A stretch of DNA of 64,000 bases, taken from the NCBI RefSeq assembly GCF_034653355.1, contig NZ_JAYEER010000004.1, positions 744,001 to 808,000 of the forward strand, written 5' to 3'. Under the pieces are notes generated by a model that was given only the letters and a program-made list of their open reading frames with translations, did no database searches and was not told where the DNA came from. This stretch comes from Nitrospirillum sp034653355 (GTDB lineage: Bacteria > Pseudomonadota > Alphaproteobacteria > Azospirillales > Azospirillaceae). Shown in pieces: positions 1 to 8,623 of this stretch. Both the position numbers and the translations under genes were made by a program. The stretch's first letter is position 1. The number at the start of each line of letters is the position of its first letter.

Positions 1-429
1 CAGGCCGACACCGGCACGAAGATGATCCACATCGGGCGCGACACCAGCTCAACCGTCATTTCCAAGGGCATCTCCGCCGGCCGGGGGCAGAACACCTATC
101 GGGGGCAGATCAAGGTGCTGTCCGCGGCGGAGGGCGCCCGCAATTACACCCAGTGCGACAGCCTGCTGATCGGCAAGCGCTGCGGCGCCCACACCGTGCC
201 CTACATCGACGTGCGCCATCCGGGCGCCAAGGTGGAGCATGAGGCGACCACCTCGAAGATCAGCGAAGACCAGATGTTCTATTGCCAGCAGCGCGGCCTG
301 ACGGCGGAGGATGCCTTGTCGCTGATCGTGAACGGCTTCTGCAAGGAAGTGCTGAACGAACTGCCCATGGAGTTCGCGGTCGAGGCGCAAAAGCTGCTGG
401 CCGTCAGCCTGGAAGGCAGCGTCGGCTGA
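1..429 (+). CDS. sufB: Fe-S cluster assembly protein SufB, C-terminal part
   Basis: Open from the first base of the window; only the last 142 residues are present, so the start lies upstream. SufB is the scaffold subunit of the cytosolic SufBCD complex that builds [4Fe-4S] clusters. The visible part carries the typical SufB beta-helix end: SKGISAGRGQNTYRG, then NYTQCDSLLIG, the HEATTSKISEDQMFYCQQRG segment and the NGFCKEVLNELPMEF tail. It is followed after 52 bases by sufC and leads a co-directional suf operon reaching base 4680. Assignment is very secure from these conserved strings and the neighbours. Confidence 0.97.
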   Translation, partial: QADTGTKMIHIGRDTSSTVISKGISAGRGQNTYRGQIKVLSAAEGARNYTQCDSLLIGKRCGAHTVPYIDVRHPGAKVEHEATTSKISEDQMFYCQQRGLTAEDALSLIVNGFCKEVLNELPMEFAVEAQKLLAVSLEGSVG

Positions 430-481
430 ACCGTCCGCCGCCGCGCGGCCCCCAACACCCCATCCTGGGAGAGGACCCATC

Positions 482-1240
482 ATGAGCAAGCTGCTGGAAA
501 TCCGTGGGCTGCGCGCCCGCATCCCGGGGGGACGCGAGGTGCTGAAGGGCATCGACCTGGACGTGGGTGCCGGTGAGGTGCACGCCATCATGGGGCCCAA
601 TGGCGCGGGCAAGAGCACCCTGTCCAGCGTCCTGGCCGGCAAGCCCGGCTATGAGGTGACGGCGGGTACGGTGCTGTACCGGGGCCGGGACCTGCTGGCG
701 ATGCCGGCTGACGAACGCGCCAGGGAGGGGGTGTTCCTGGCCTTCCAGTACCCGGTGGAGATACCGGGCGTGAACAACATGTATTTCCTGCGCGCCGCCC
801 TGAACGCTGGCCGCCGTCAGCGCGGCCAGGCCGAACTGGACGCGCAGCAATTCCTGAAAGCGGTGCGGGAACGGCTGAAGCTGCTGGACATCGGCGACGA
901 TTTGTTGCGGCGCGCGGTCAATGTCGGCTTCTCCGGCGGGGAGAAGAAACGCAACGAGATCTTCCAGATGGCCATGCTGGAACCGGCGCTGGCGATCCTG
1001 GATGAAACCGACAGCGGCCTGGACATCGACGCCCTGCGCGCCGTGTCCGATGGCGTGAACCGTTTGCGCGATCCCGCCCGCGCCATCGTCATGATCACCC
1101 ATTATCAGCGGCTGCTGGACTACATCGTGCCCGACCGGGTGCATGTGCTGGCCGACGGCCGCATCGTCGCCTCGGGCGACAAGACCTTCGCCACCGAACT
1201 GGAACGCACCGGCTACGCTCATCTGGGCGACGCGGCTTGA
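482..1240 (+). CDS. sufC: Fe-S cluster assembly ATPase SufC
   Basis: ABC-type ATPase of 252 residues that powers the SufBCD scaffold; it is soluble and has no membrane partner. Walker A GPNGAGKST is at residues 38-46, the ABC signature FSGGEKKR follows in the middle, and Walker B runs into LAILDETDSGLD, which is the form found in SufC. A good ribosome binding site (GGGAGAGGA) precedes the ATG. It lies between sufB and sufD, 13 bases before the latter, as in other suf operons. Confidence 0.97.
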   Translation: MSKLLEIRGLRARIPGGREVLKGIDLDVGAGEVHAIMGPNGAGKSTLSSVLAGKPGYEVTAGTVLYRGRDLLAMPADERAREGVFLAFQYPVEIPGVNNMYFLRAALNAGRRQRGQAELDAQQFLKAVRERLKLLDIGDDLLRRAVNVGFSGGEKKRNEIFQMAMLEPALAILDETDSGLDIDALRAVSDGVNRLRDPARAIVMITHYQRLLDYIVPDRVHVLADGRIVASGDKTFATELERTGYAHLGDAA

Positions 1241-1253
1241 GGGGGGCCATTCC

Positions 1254-2570
1254 ATGCTGATGACCGACGACAGCGCGCCCTTCCGGGCAGCCTTCGACCG
1301 CTTGCGGGCGACGGCGGACGAACCGGTCTGGCTCACCACCCACCGGGGGAGGGCGATGGATCGCTTCGCCCTGATGGGCTTCCCCACCCGGCGGCAGGAG
1401 GCCTGGCGCTTCACCGATCTTGAGCCGCTGACGGCGGCACCGCCCCTGCCGGCCGCGGCTGGGGACGGCGACCTGCCGACGCCCGCGTCGCTGGCGCCCT
1501 GGCTGCTGCCCGTCGCCACGCATCGGCTGGTGCTGGTGAACGGCCGGTTCGCCCCGGCGCTGTCGGCCGGGCCGGTCCTGCCGGCCGGTGTGTGGCTGGC
1601 GTCGGTCGCGGAGACGTTGCGACAACGGCCGGACCTGCTGGACGGCGCGTTCAGGGGCAGGGCTGGGGGCGGGGCCGAGGGCGGGGAGGAAGCCTTCGCC
1701 ACCCTGAACGCCGCCCTGTTCACCGATGGCGTCGTCCTGGTGCTGGAACCGGGCACGGTGCTGGAAACGCCGGTGGAGATCATCCACCACATCACGTCCG
1801 CCGCCGCCCACGCCCGTCTGCACATCGTCCTGGGCGCTGGTGCCCGCGCCACCGTGGTGGAGACGGCGACGGGCGGCGGGGCGGGCTGGGCCAACACGGT
1901 CGGCGTCGTCACGCTGGACGCGGGCGCGGTGCTGACCCACCTGCATATCCAGGCGGAGGACCGGGCCGCCTGCCATACGGCGGTGATGCGGGCCGTGCTT
2001 GCGGACAGGGCCCGGTATGAGGCCTGCGCGCTGATCACCGGCGGGCGCCTGTCGCGGCGGGACGTGGCGGTCACCCTGGCTGGTGACGCCGCCGAGTTCC
2101 GCCTGCATTGCGCCTATCTGCTGGATGGCGGACAAGAGGCGACGCTGTCCGTCCGCGCCGATCATCTGGGCCTGGGCTGCCGCACGGAAGAGGTGGTGAA
2201 AGGCGTGCTGGCGGGGGCGTCCCATGGGGTGTTCCTGGGCACCGTGGCCGTGGCGCCGGGTGCCGACGGCACCGACGCGCGCCAGTTGAACCGCAACCTG
2301 CTGCTGAGCCCCCAGGCCCGGGTGGACACGAAGCCGGAACTGCAAATCCTGGCGGACGATGTCAAGTGCAGCCATGGCGCCACGGTCGGCAGCCTGGATG
2401 AGGCGTCGCTGTTCTATCTCCAGGCGCGCGGAATTGATCCTGAAACCGCCCGCCGCATGCTGGTGGAGGCCTTTGCCGTCGACGCCATCGATGCCGCCGG
2501 CCTGTCGGAGCCACTGGCCGACCTGGCTCGCCGGCACCTGCGGCGCTGGCTGGACGGGGGTGCGTCATGA
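1254..2570 (+). CDS. sufD: Fe-S cluster assembly protein SufD
   Basis: 438 residues; partner of SufB in the SufBCD scaffold, needed for iron acquisition and cluster build-up. The C-terminal half has the shared SufB/SufD beta-helix features: RNLLLSPQARVDTKPELQI, then DDVKCSHGATVGSLDEASLFYLQARG. The open frame extends upstream into sufC, but the ATG at 1254, shortly after the sufC stop, fits the family start and length. Its stop overlaps the sufS start (ATGA), which suggests translational coupling. Confidence 0.96.
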   Translation: MLMTDDSAPFRAAFDRLRATADEPVWLTTHRGRAMDRFALMGFPTRRQEAWRFTDLEPLTAAPPLPAAAGDGDLPTPASLAPWLLPVATHRLVLVNGRFAPALSAGPVLPAGVWLASVAETLRQRPDLLDGAFRGRAGGGAEGGEEAFATLNAALFTDGVVLVLEPGTVLETPVEIIHHITSAAAHARLHIVLGAGARATVVETATGGGAGWANTVGVVTLDAGAVLTHLHIQAEDRAACHTAVMRAVLADRARYEACALITGGRLSRRDVAVTLAGDAAEFRLHCAYLLDGGQEATLSVRADHLGLGCRTEEVVKGVLAGASHGVFLGTVAVAPGADGTDARQLNRNLLLSPQARVDTKPELQILADDVKCSHGATVGSLDEASLFYLQARGIDPETARRMLVEAFAVDAIDAAGLSEPLADLARRHLRRWLDGGAS

Positions 2571-3835
2571 CCCTGCTGCTGGAAGACCGGGCCGCGATCC
2601 GGCCCGATGGCGCCACGTTCGATCCGATGGCCGTCCGCCGCCAGTTTCCCATCTTCGGGCGCAATCCCGGCCTGACCTTCCTGGACACGGCCGCCAGCGC
2701 GCAGAAGCCGCGCGCCGTGATCGACGGCATGGCCGAATTCTACCGCACCGACTATGCCAACGTGCATCGCGGCGTCTATGGCCTGAGCGCCCGCTCCACC
2801 GCCCGGTTCGAGGCGGCGCGGGAAACGGTGGCGCGTTTCCTGAACGCCACCGACGCGTCGGAGGTCGTCTTCGTGCGCGGTGCCACGGAGGGCATCAACC
2901 TGGTGGCGCAAAGCTGGGGGCCGGCCCACCTGCGCCCCGGTGACCAGGTGGTGGTGTCCGAGTTGGAGCACCATTCCAATATCGTGCCGTGGCAGATGCT
3001 GCGCCAGCGCCTGGGGATAGAGCTGGTGGTGGCCCCCATCGGTGCCGATGGCGCCCTGGATCTGGTGGCGTTCCAGGGCCTGCTGGGGCCGCGCACCCGG
3101 CTGGTGGCCCTGACCCACTTGGCCAATGTCACCGGCCATGTCGTGGCGGTGGAGGCGGTGGTGCGCCTGGCCCACGCCCACGGCGCCCTGGTCCTGCTGG
3201 ATGGATGCCAGGCGGTGCCGCGCCTGCCCGTTGACGTGCGGGCGCTGGATTGCGACTTCTACGTCTTCTCTGGCCACAAATGCTATGGCCCTACCGGCAT
3301 CGGCGTGCTGTACGCCAAGCGTGCGCTGCTGGACGCCATGCCCCCCTGGCAGGGCGGCGGCGACATGATCCGCACCGTCAGCTTCGCTGAGACCACCTAC
3401 CAGGACGCCCCGCAGCGGTTCGAGGCCGGGACGCCCGACATCGCCGGCGCCATCGGCCTGGCCCTGGCGCTGGACTTCATGGAGGGGCTGGGCCGCGCCG
3501 CCATCCGTGACCATGAGGCCGCCCTGACCCGTTATGCCGAGGCGCTGTTGACGGAAATCCCCGGTGTTGGCCTGGTGGCGGCGGGCGGCAGCCGGCTGGG
3601 CGCCCTGTCCTTCCTGGTGGACGGCATCCATCCGCACGACCTGGCCACCATTTTCGATCAGCACGACGTCGCGGTGCGCGCCGGCCACCATTGCGCCCAG
3701 CCCCTGATGGACCGGCTGGACCTGCCGGCGACGGTTCGCGCGTCCTTCGGGGTCTACAGCACCGAGGCGGACGTGGACCGCCTGGCCGAGGCCATCCGCG
3801 CGGCGCAGAAGCTGTTCGGCGTCGTGGCCCGATAG
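2567..3835 (+). CDS. sufS: Cysteine desulfurase SufS
   Basis: 422-residue class V aminotransferase-fold PLP enzyme that takes sulfur from cysteine and passes it as persulfide to the SUF machinery. Visible motifs are ASAQKPRAVIDGM near the N terminus, VSELEHHSNIVPW, the PLP-lysine motif SGHKCYGPTGIGVLY, and the catalytic-cysteine loop RAGHHCAQPLM near the C terminus (group II desulfurase). The start overlaps the sufD stop by four bases. The next gene encodes a SufU-type protein, the usual sulfur acceptor of SufS in SufU systems. Confidence 0.97.
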   Translation: MTLLLEDRAAIRPDGATFDPMAVRRQFPIFGRNPGLTFLDTAASAQKPRAVIDGMAEFYRTDYANVHRGVYGLSARSTARFEAARETVARFLNATDASEVVFVRGATEGINLVAQSWGPAHLRPGDQVVVSELEHHSNIVPWQMLRQRLGIELVVAPIGADGALDLVAFQGLLGPRTRLVALTHLANVTGHVVAVEAVVRLAHAHGALVLLDGCQAVPRLPVDVRALDCDFYVFSGHKCYGPTGIGVLYAKRALLDAMPPWQGGGDMIRTVSFAETTYQDAPQRFEAGTPDIAGAIGLALALDFMEGLGRAAIRDHEAALTRYAEALLTEIPGVGLVAAGGSRLGALSFLVDGIHPHDLATIFDQHDVAVRAGHHCAQPLMDRLDLPATVRASFGVYSTEADVDRLAEAIRAAQKLFGVVAR

Positions 3836-3847
3836 AAGGGGTGTCCC

Positions 3848-4309
3848 ATGGATTTGCGCGATCTCTACCAGGACATCATCCTGGATCACGGCCGCTCCCC
3901 GCGGAATTTCCGGGCGCTGGGGGAACCCAGCCACTTCGCCCATGGCCACAACCCGCTGTGCGGCGACAAGGTCACCATCTTCCTGCGGCTGGAGGGTGAT
4001 CGCATCGTGGACGTCAGTTTCGAGGGGAGGGGCTGCGCCATCTCCACCGCGTCCGCCTCCCTGATGACGGAGGTCGTGCTGAACAAGACGCTGGCGGAGG
4101 CCGAGGCCCTGTTCGGCCACTTCCACGGCACCGTGACGGGCGGCGGCGGTGATTTGCCCGATGCCCTGGCGGAGGAGGGGGAGCGGCTGCAGCCCCTGAC
4201 GGGGGTCAAGGCCTACCCCACGCGGGTGAAGTGCGCGACCTTGGCCTGGCACACGCTGGAGGCGGCGGTGAAAGGCGGCGGCCTGCCCGTGCCGGTGAAG
4301 ACGGAATAG
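3848..4309 (+). CDS. sufU: SufU-type Fe-S scaffold / sulfur-transfer protein
   Basis: 153 residues of the IscU/SufU (NifU N-terminal) family. Three conserved cysteines are visible: Cys38 in NPLCGDKV with Asp40, Cys63 in GRGCAIS, and Cys129 in VKCATLAWHTLEAA. The stretch between the second and third cysteines is longer than in IscU, as in SufU. SufU accepts persulfide sulfur from SufS through a zinc-cysteine exchange. The gene starts 12 bases after sufS and is preceded by a GAAGGGG ribosome site. Distinction from IscU rests on the insertion and the suf context. Confidence 0.92.
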   Translation: MDLRDLYQDIILDHGRSPRNFRALGEPSHFAHGHNPLCGDKVTIFLRLEGDRIVDVSFEGRGCAISTASASLMTEVVLNKTLAEAEALFGHFHGTVTGGGGDLPDALAEEGERLQPLTGVKAYPTRVKCATLAWHTLEAAVKGGGLPVPVKTE

Positions 4310-4320
4310 GGGCGGCATCC

Positions 4321-4680
4321 ATGCGTGTCATCCGGGAAGAACCACTGCTGGCGGACGGGACGGCGGACGACGGCGACCCCGCCTTGATGGCGGCGGTGTT
4401 CGAGGCGCTGCGCACCGTCCGCGATCCGGAGATACCGGTCAACTTGGTCGACCTTGGCCTGATCTATCGGGTGCTGGTCCGCCGTGACGGCCTGGTCCAT
4501 ATCGACATGACCCTGACCACACCCGCTTGTCCTGTGGCCACCACGTTGCCGGGCCAGGTCCAGAACCTGGTCTCGCTGGTGCCGGGGGTGAGCGTTGTGC
4601 TGGTCGACATGGTCTGGGACCCGCCCTGGACCCGGGAGCGTATGACCGAGACGGCACGCTTGGAACTGGGGCTGATTTAG
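4321..4680 (+). CDS. sufT: SufT/MIP18 family (DUF59) Fe-S maturation protein
   Basis: 119-residue DUF59 protein; bacterial SufT-like proteins help deliver or mature Fe-S clusters. Conserved motifs are DPEIPVNLVDLGLIY at residues 35-49 and TPACP at 68-72, with the family cysteine (Cys70). The reading frame is open further upstream, but the ATG at 4321 just after the sufU stop gives the normal length. This is the last gene of the suf operon; the next gene is convergent. The C-terminal end VWDPPWTRERMTETARLELG also fits the PaaD/SufT family, so the family is certain and the exact role is inferred from the operon. Confidence 0.9.
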   Translation: MRVIREEPLLADGTADDGDPALMAAVFEALRTVRDPEIPVNLVDLGLIYRVLVRRDGLVHIDMTLTTPACPVATTLPGQVQNLVSLVPGVSVVLVDMVWDPPWTRERMTETARLELGLI

Positions 4681-4722
4681 GAGGCGGGACGGCGGCCGTG
4701 GCGGGCGAGACCTGGTCCGCCC

Positions 4723-5364
4723 CTATCCGGGGCGCCGGGCGGGCGAGGCGCCCAGTTCCCTGACCGCCTCCAGCCCCTCGAGCAGGATCTGGAGCGCCGC
4801 TTCGGCCGCGTGTTCGGATCTGATCACATCCGGTCCGAGCAATCCATCAATCGTCAGAAGGGTGACGCCATGCAGCTGAGCCCAGCCGGCGCCCACCTGC
4901 TCGTACACCTCCCGCTTGCGCAACCAGCCGGCACGCTGGCCCTCCTCGATCAGGTCGACAAGCACGGCCAGGGCGGCGGCGCCATGTTCCTTGAGCCGCT
5001 CGCTCGCGGCCGCGCGCGCGTCCGCGCTGAACATGAGGCGATAGAGGTTCGGGTTCGCCGACCCGAACCGGACATAGGCGCGCGACATTTCGAGAAACTG
5101 ATCGCGTAGGCTCGAGGGGGCCGGGGGCCGGGCCGCGAGAAGCGCCACGCGCAGCTTATCGAAGCCGATCAGCGCCAGTTCGGCGAGCAACGCCGCCTTG
5201 TCGGGGAAGTGTTTGTAGGAGGCGGTGTGGCTCACCCCCGCACGTCTCGCCAGCTCGCGCAGGGTGAATTGCCAGCCATTGTCCTCGGCCAGCATGTCCA
5301 TGGCGGTGTCGAGCATCGCGCGGCGCAGGTCGCCGTGATGATAGGGCTTGGGTACGTCGTTCAT
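4723..5364 (-). CDS. TetR/AcrR family transcriptional regulator
   Basis: 213 residues. The N-terminal helix-turn-helix is clear at about residues 34-56 (LRELARRAGVSHTASYKHF), and the C-terminal part resembles the WHG-type TetR ligand domain. It is transcribed divergently from the SDR gene at 5469, with 104 bases between the two starts holding several inverted repeats, so it probably controls itself and the SDR/carotenoid oxygenase genes. The inducer is unknown. It converges with the suf operon, whose stop is 42 bases away. Confidence 0.9.
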   Translation of the reverse strand: MNDVPKPYHHGDLRRAMLDTAMDMLAEDNGWQFTLRELARRAGVSHTASYKHFPDKAALLAELALIGFDKLRVALLAARPPAPSSLRDQFLEMSRAYVRFGSANPNLYRLMFSADARAAASERLKEHGAAALAVLVDLIEEGQRAGWLRKREVYEQVGAGWAQLHGVTLLTIDGLLGPDVIRSEHAAEAALQILLEGLEAVRELGASPARRPG

Positions 5365-5384
5365 GTCCTTAAGTTAGCATCGGA

Positions 5385-5444
5385 AACATATGTTGACAAC
5401 GGTAACTTCGAGGCGTAGATCCATTCGAAGTGACCGATGGTCAC
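5385..5444. promoter_or_regulatory. Divergent promoter/operator region with inverted repeats
   Basis: Between the tetR-type gene and the SDR gene are a perfect 10-base palindrome AACATATGTT (5385-5394), a consensus -35 hexamer TTGACA (5393-5398) overlapping it, an inverted pair CTTCGA/TCGAAG (5406-5411 and 5425-5430) and the dyad GTGACC-GAT-GGTCAC (5430-5444). A TetR dimer site is expected here. Which dyad is the operator cannot be told from sequence alone. Confidence 0.55.
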
Positions 5445-5468
5445 ATTAGCTGACGAAAGGATCCCCCC

Positions 5469-6188
5469 ATGCGACTGAACAACAAAATCGCCCTGGTCAC
5501 CGGTGCCGCCAGCGGCATCGGCCACGCCGTCACCGACCTGTTCGCCCAGGAAGGCGCCACCGTCATCGCCGCCGACATAAAGGCACCGGACCAGCCCTAC
5601 GCCGCCGGTGTCGAGACCGTGACCCTGGATGTCACCAGCGAAACCGACTGGGAAGCGGCCGTCGCCGCGATCGTCGAAAAGCATGGCCGCCTCGACGTGC
5701 TGATCAACAACGCCGGCATTATCGCCTATGAGCCACTGCACGAACTGAGCGTCGAGGCCTGGAGCCGGATGGTCGCTGTCGACCAGACCGGCGTGTTCCT
5801 GGGCATGCGCGAAGCCGTTCGGGCGATGCGCGGCAAGAACCCCGGCTCGATCGTCAACATCTCGTCGATCTGGGGCGCGGCCGGCGTGGCCGGGGCGCAC
5901 TCGTACCAGGCCGCCAAGAGCGCGGTGCGCAACATGACGAAGAACGCGGCCATCACCTACGCCACGGACGGCATCCGCGCCAACGCGGTGCTGCCGGGCT
6001 TCATCCACACCCCGCTGACCGACGCCCAGGCCGCCGACCTGAACGCGGCCACCATCGGCGCCACGCCGATGAAGCGCGGCGGCACGGCCAGGGAGATCGC
6101 CTATGGCGCGCTCTTCCTGGCCTCGGACGAAGCCAGCTTCGTGACCGGCGCCGAACTGGTGATCGACGGCGGCTACCTCGCCCAATGA
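5469..6188 (+). CDS. SDR family oxidoreductase
   Basis: 239-residue classical short-chain dehydrogenase/reductase, NAD(P)(H)-dependent and probably cytosolic. The cofactor motif GAASGIG is at residues 12-18, NNAG follows strand 4, the catalytic Ser lies in NISSIWG and the YxxxK pair in SYQAAKSAV. It ends with the usual SFVTGAELVIDGGY. It is first in a run with the carotenoid oxygenase and the alpha/beta hydrolase, and divergent from the TetR gene. The substrate cannot be told. Confidence 0.92.
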   Translation: MRLNNKIALVTGAASGIGHAVTDLFAQEGATVIAADIKAPDQPYAAGVETVTLDVTSETDWEAAVAAIVEKHGRLDVLINNAGIIAYEPLHELSVEAWSRMVAVDQTGVFLGMREAVRAMRGKNPGSIVNISSIWGAAGVAGAHSYQAAKSAVRNMTKNAAITYATDGIRANAVLPGFIHTPLTDAQAADLNAATIGATPMKRGGTAREIAYGALFLASDEASFVTGAELVIDGGYLAQ

Positions 6189-6265
6189 GCGCGGACGGCC
6201 CGGCCGGCGAGTGTCGGCTGGGCCGTTCCTTCTTTCATCCCCGCTGCCCGCTGAAGGAGATCGCC

Positions 6266-7609
6266 ATGTTCCGCACCGACAAGATCGCCAATCCCTTCCT
6301 CGCCGGTGTGCACACGCCGATGCAGGCGGAACTGACCATCGAGGATCTCGCCGTCACTGGCACGATCCCTCCCGCGCTCGACGGCCGCTATCTACGCATG
6401 GGCCCCAATCCCATGTCCGCCGCCAAGCCGGCCAAGCGTCACTGGTTCGCTGGTGACGGCATGATCCATGGCCTGCGCATCGAGAATGGCCGCGCGCTCT
6501 GGTATCGTAACCGCTGGATCCGCTCCGACGACGTGACCAAGGCGCTCGGCGAGCCCCGCACGCCCGGACCACGCCACCTGTTCGACACGGTCAACACCAA
6601 TGCCATCGGCTTTGCCGGCAAGACGTTCGGGCTGATCGAAGCGGGTGGCACGCCGGTCGAGATTGGCGAGACGCTGGAGACGCTGCGCTACACCGATTTC
6701 GACGGAGGCCTGCATGGCGGCTTCGCCGCGCATCCGCATGTCGACCCCGCGACCGGTGAGATGCTCGCGGTCTGCTATGACGCCAAGAACTGGCGCGAAC
6801 TGCGCTTTGTCGCCGTGACGCCCGAGGGCCAGGTGCGACGCGAGGTCAAGATCCCGGTCAAGCACGGCCCGATGATCCATGACTTCGCCTTCACCCGGCG
6901 CTTCGCCATCATCCTCGATCTGCCCGTGACCTTCTCGCTCCGCGCGGCGATCACGGGCTACAGCTTCCCTTATCGCTGGAACGACGCCCATAAGCCGCGC
7001 ATCGGCCTGCTGCCGCGCGAGGGCGAGGCGAAGGATATCGTCTGGATCCCGGTCGACCCCTGTTTCGTCTTCCACACGGTCAATGCCTATGACCGCGCCG
7101 ACGGTTCGCTGGTGATCGATCTTGTCGTCCACGACCGTATATTCGCGACCAGCAAGGTCGGGCCGGATTCGCGGCATTGCGCCCTGGAGCGCTGGATCGT
7201 CGATCCGGCGAAAGGCGCCATCGAGCGGATCGTCATCGACGATACGCCACAGGAATTTCCCCGGCCCGACGAGCGGCGCCTCGGTCGGCCCTATCGCTAC
7301 GCCTACACGATGGCGATGGTCGGCGACTTCCTCGGCGCGGGCCTGTTCAAGCACGACCTGGAGGCCGGTACGCGTCAGATCCATGACTTTGGGCCGAACC
7401 GTCATCCCTGCGAGTTCGTGTTCGTACCCACGCACGCGGAAGCTGAGGAGGACGAGGGCTGGCTGATCGGCCTCGTCATCGACGCGGCGGCGAAGACCAC
7501 CGACCTCGTGATCCTCAATGCCCGCGACTTCGCGGGCGAGCCCCAGGCAAGCATCCGTCTGCCTCACATCGTGCCGCCCGGCTTTCACGGCAATTGGGTC
7601 GCCAACTGA
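6266..7609 (+). CDS. Carotenoid oxygenase / lignostilbene dioxygenase family protein
   Basis: 447 residues of the RPE65/carotenoid cleavage oxygenase family, Fe(II) enzymes that split carbon-carbon double bonds in carotenoids or stilbenes. The four iron-ligand histidines can be placed in AAHPHVDP, MIHDFAFTRRF, FHTVNAYD and, at the extreme C terminus, PPGFHGNWVAN. The N-terminal GRYLRMGPNP motif is also typical. The start chosen (6266) has the ribosome site GAAGGAGA; the frame is open for 81 bases upstream, overlapping the SDR stop. Neighbouring SDR and hydrolase genes fit processing of cleavage products, but whether the substrate is a stilbene or an apocarotenoid is open. Confidence 0.92.
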   Translation: MFRTDKIANPFLAGVHTPMQAELTIEDLAVTGTIPPALDGRYLRMGPNPMSAAKPAKRHWFAGDGMIHGLRIENGRALWYRNRWIRSDDVTKALGEPRTPGPRHLFDTVNTNAIGFAGKTFGLIEAGGTPVEIGETLETLRYTDFDGGLHGGFAAHPHVDPATGEMLAVCYDAKNWRELRFVAVTPEGQVRREVKIPVKHGPMIHDFAFTRRFAIILDLPVTFSLRAAITGYSFPYRWNDAHKPRIGLLPREGEAKDIVWIPVDPCFVFHTVNAYDRADGSLVIDLVVHDRIFATSKVGPDSRHCALERWIVDPAKGAIERIVIDDTPQEFPRPDERRLGRPYRYAYTMAMVGDFLGAGLFKHDLEAGTRQIHDFGPNRHPCEFVFVPTHAEAEEDEGWLIGLVIDAAAKTTDLVILNARDFAGEPQASIRLPHIVPPGFHGNWVAN

Positions 7610-7680
7610 CTTGGGCCGTCGCCGGGGCGGTCCCTTGATCCTCGGCATTCCCTCCACCTGCATTACAAAGGATATTGGAC

Positions 7681-8448
7681 ATGAAGAAAGTTGCCGCCGC
7701 GCTGGCCGCGCTGGCCTTGACCGCCGCACCAGTCTCCCTTAAGGCCGCGCCATCCGACACTCGTCCGACCATCGTCCTGGTCCATGGGGCTTTTGTCGAC
7801 GGTTCCGGTTGGGCGGGCGTTCACCGCATCCTGACGGCCGATGGCTACAAGGTCGTCGTCGTCCAGAACCCGACGACCTCCCTCGCCGATGATGTCGCCA
7901 CCACAAAGCGCGCCGTCGCGTCCGCCAACGGCCAGGTCGTCCTTGTCGGCCACAGCTATGGTGGCGTCGTCATCACCGAAGCCGGGACCGATCCCAAGGT
8001 TGCCGCCCTCGTCTATGTCGCGGCCTTCGCGCCCGATGCGAACGAGTCGGTGGCCAAGCTCGTGCCGCCGCCAGCGCCCGACGCGCCACCCTCGCCGATC
8101 CTGGCGCCGGTTGACGGGTTCCTGTCCATCGACACGCCGGCGTTCCCGGCCGCTTTCGCCGCGGATGTCGATCCGCAGGTCGCGCGGTTCATGGCGGACT
8201 CGCAGGTTCCGTGGGGCGTACAGGCCTTCGCCGGCCAAGTCACGCTTCCGGCTTGGAAATCCAGGCCAAGCTGGTACCTGATCCCCAGGGACGATCGCAT
8301 CATCCCGCCGGCGGCTCAGCGAGCCATGGCGGGGCGCGCCCACGCGAAGGTCGAGGAAGCCGCGGGCAGCCACGCGATCTATGTCGCCGATCCGAAGGCG
8401 ACCGCCACCGTGATCGAAGAGGCCGCGGCGGCTATAGCGCGGCATTGA
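7681..8448 (+). CDS. Secreted alpha/beta hydrolase
   Basis: 255 residues with a signal peptide (MKKVAAALAALALTAAP, likely cut near residue 22), so periplasmic or outside. The fold motifs are LVHGAFVDGSGW and the nucleophile elbow GHSYGG at 90-95 (Ser92); the catalytic His is probably in AAGSHAIYV near the C terminus. It resembles the short esterase/EstA-like hydrolases often called alpha/beta fold hydrolase. It lies 71 bases after the carotenoid oxygenase gene, in the same direction. The start is ATG 7681 with a signal peptide, not the in-frame TTG six bases earlier. Confidence 0.9.
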   Translation: MKKVAAALAALALTAAPVSLKAAPSDTRPTIVLVHGAFVDGSGWAGVHRILTADGYKVVVVQNPTTSLADDVATTKRAVASANGQVVLVGHSYGGVVITEAGTDPKVAALVYVAAFAPDANESVAKLVPPPAPDAPPSPILAPVDGFLSIDTPAFPAAFAADVDPQVARFMADSQVPWGVQAFAGQVTLPAWKSRPSWYLIPRDDRIIPPAAQRAMAGRAHAKVEEAAGSHAIYVADPKATATVIEEAAAAIARH

Positions 8449-8623
8449 GCCGGTGCCCCGACGGGGTGATGAAGGCGCGGGTTACCCAACACCAGCGATG
8501 CGGACTTGCTCATTATCAACCCCCGTGGGTGTATGGTGTGCCCCCGGCAAGATGGCCGCGTATCGGTGGGCTCAATCGGCCAGGTTCACGGGATTTTGGG
8601 GGAAATCAGGTCACAGGCAGCAT

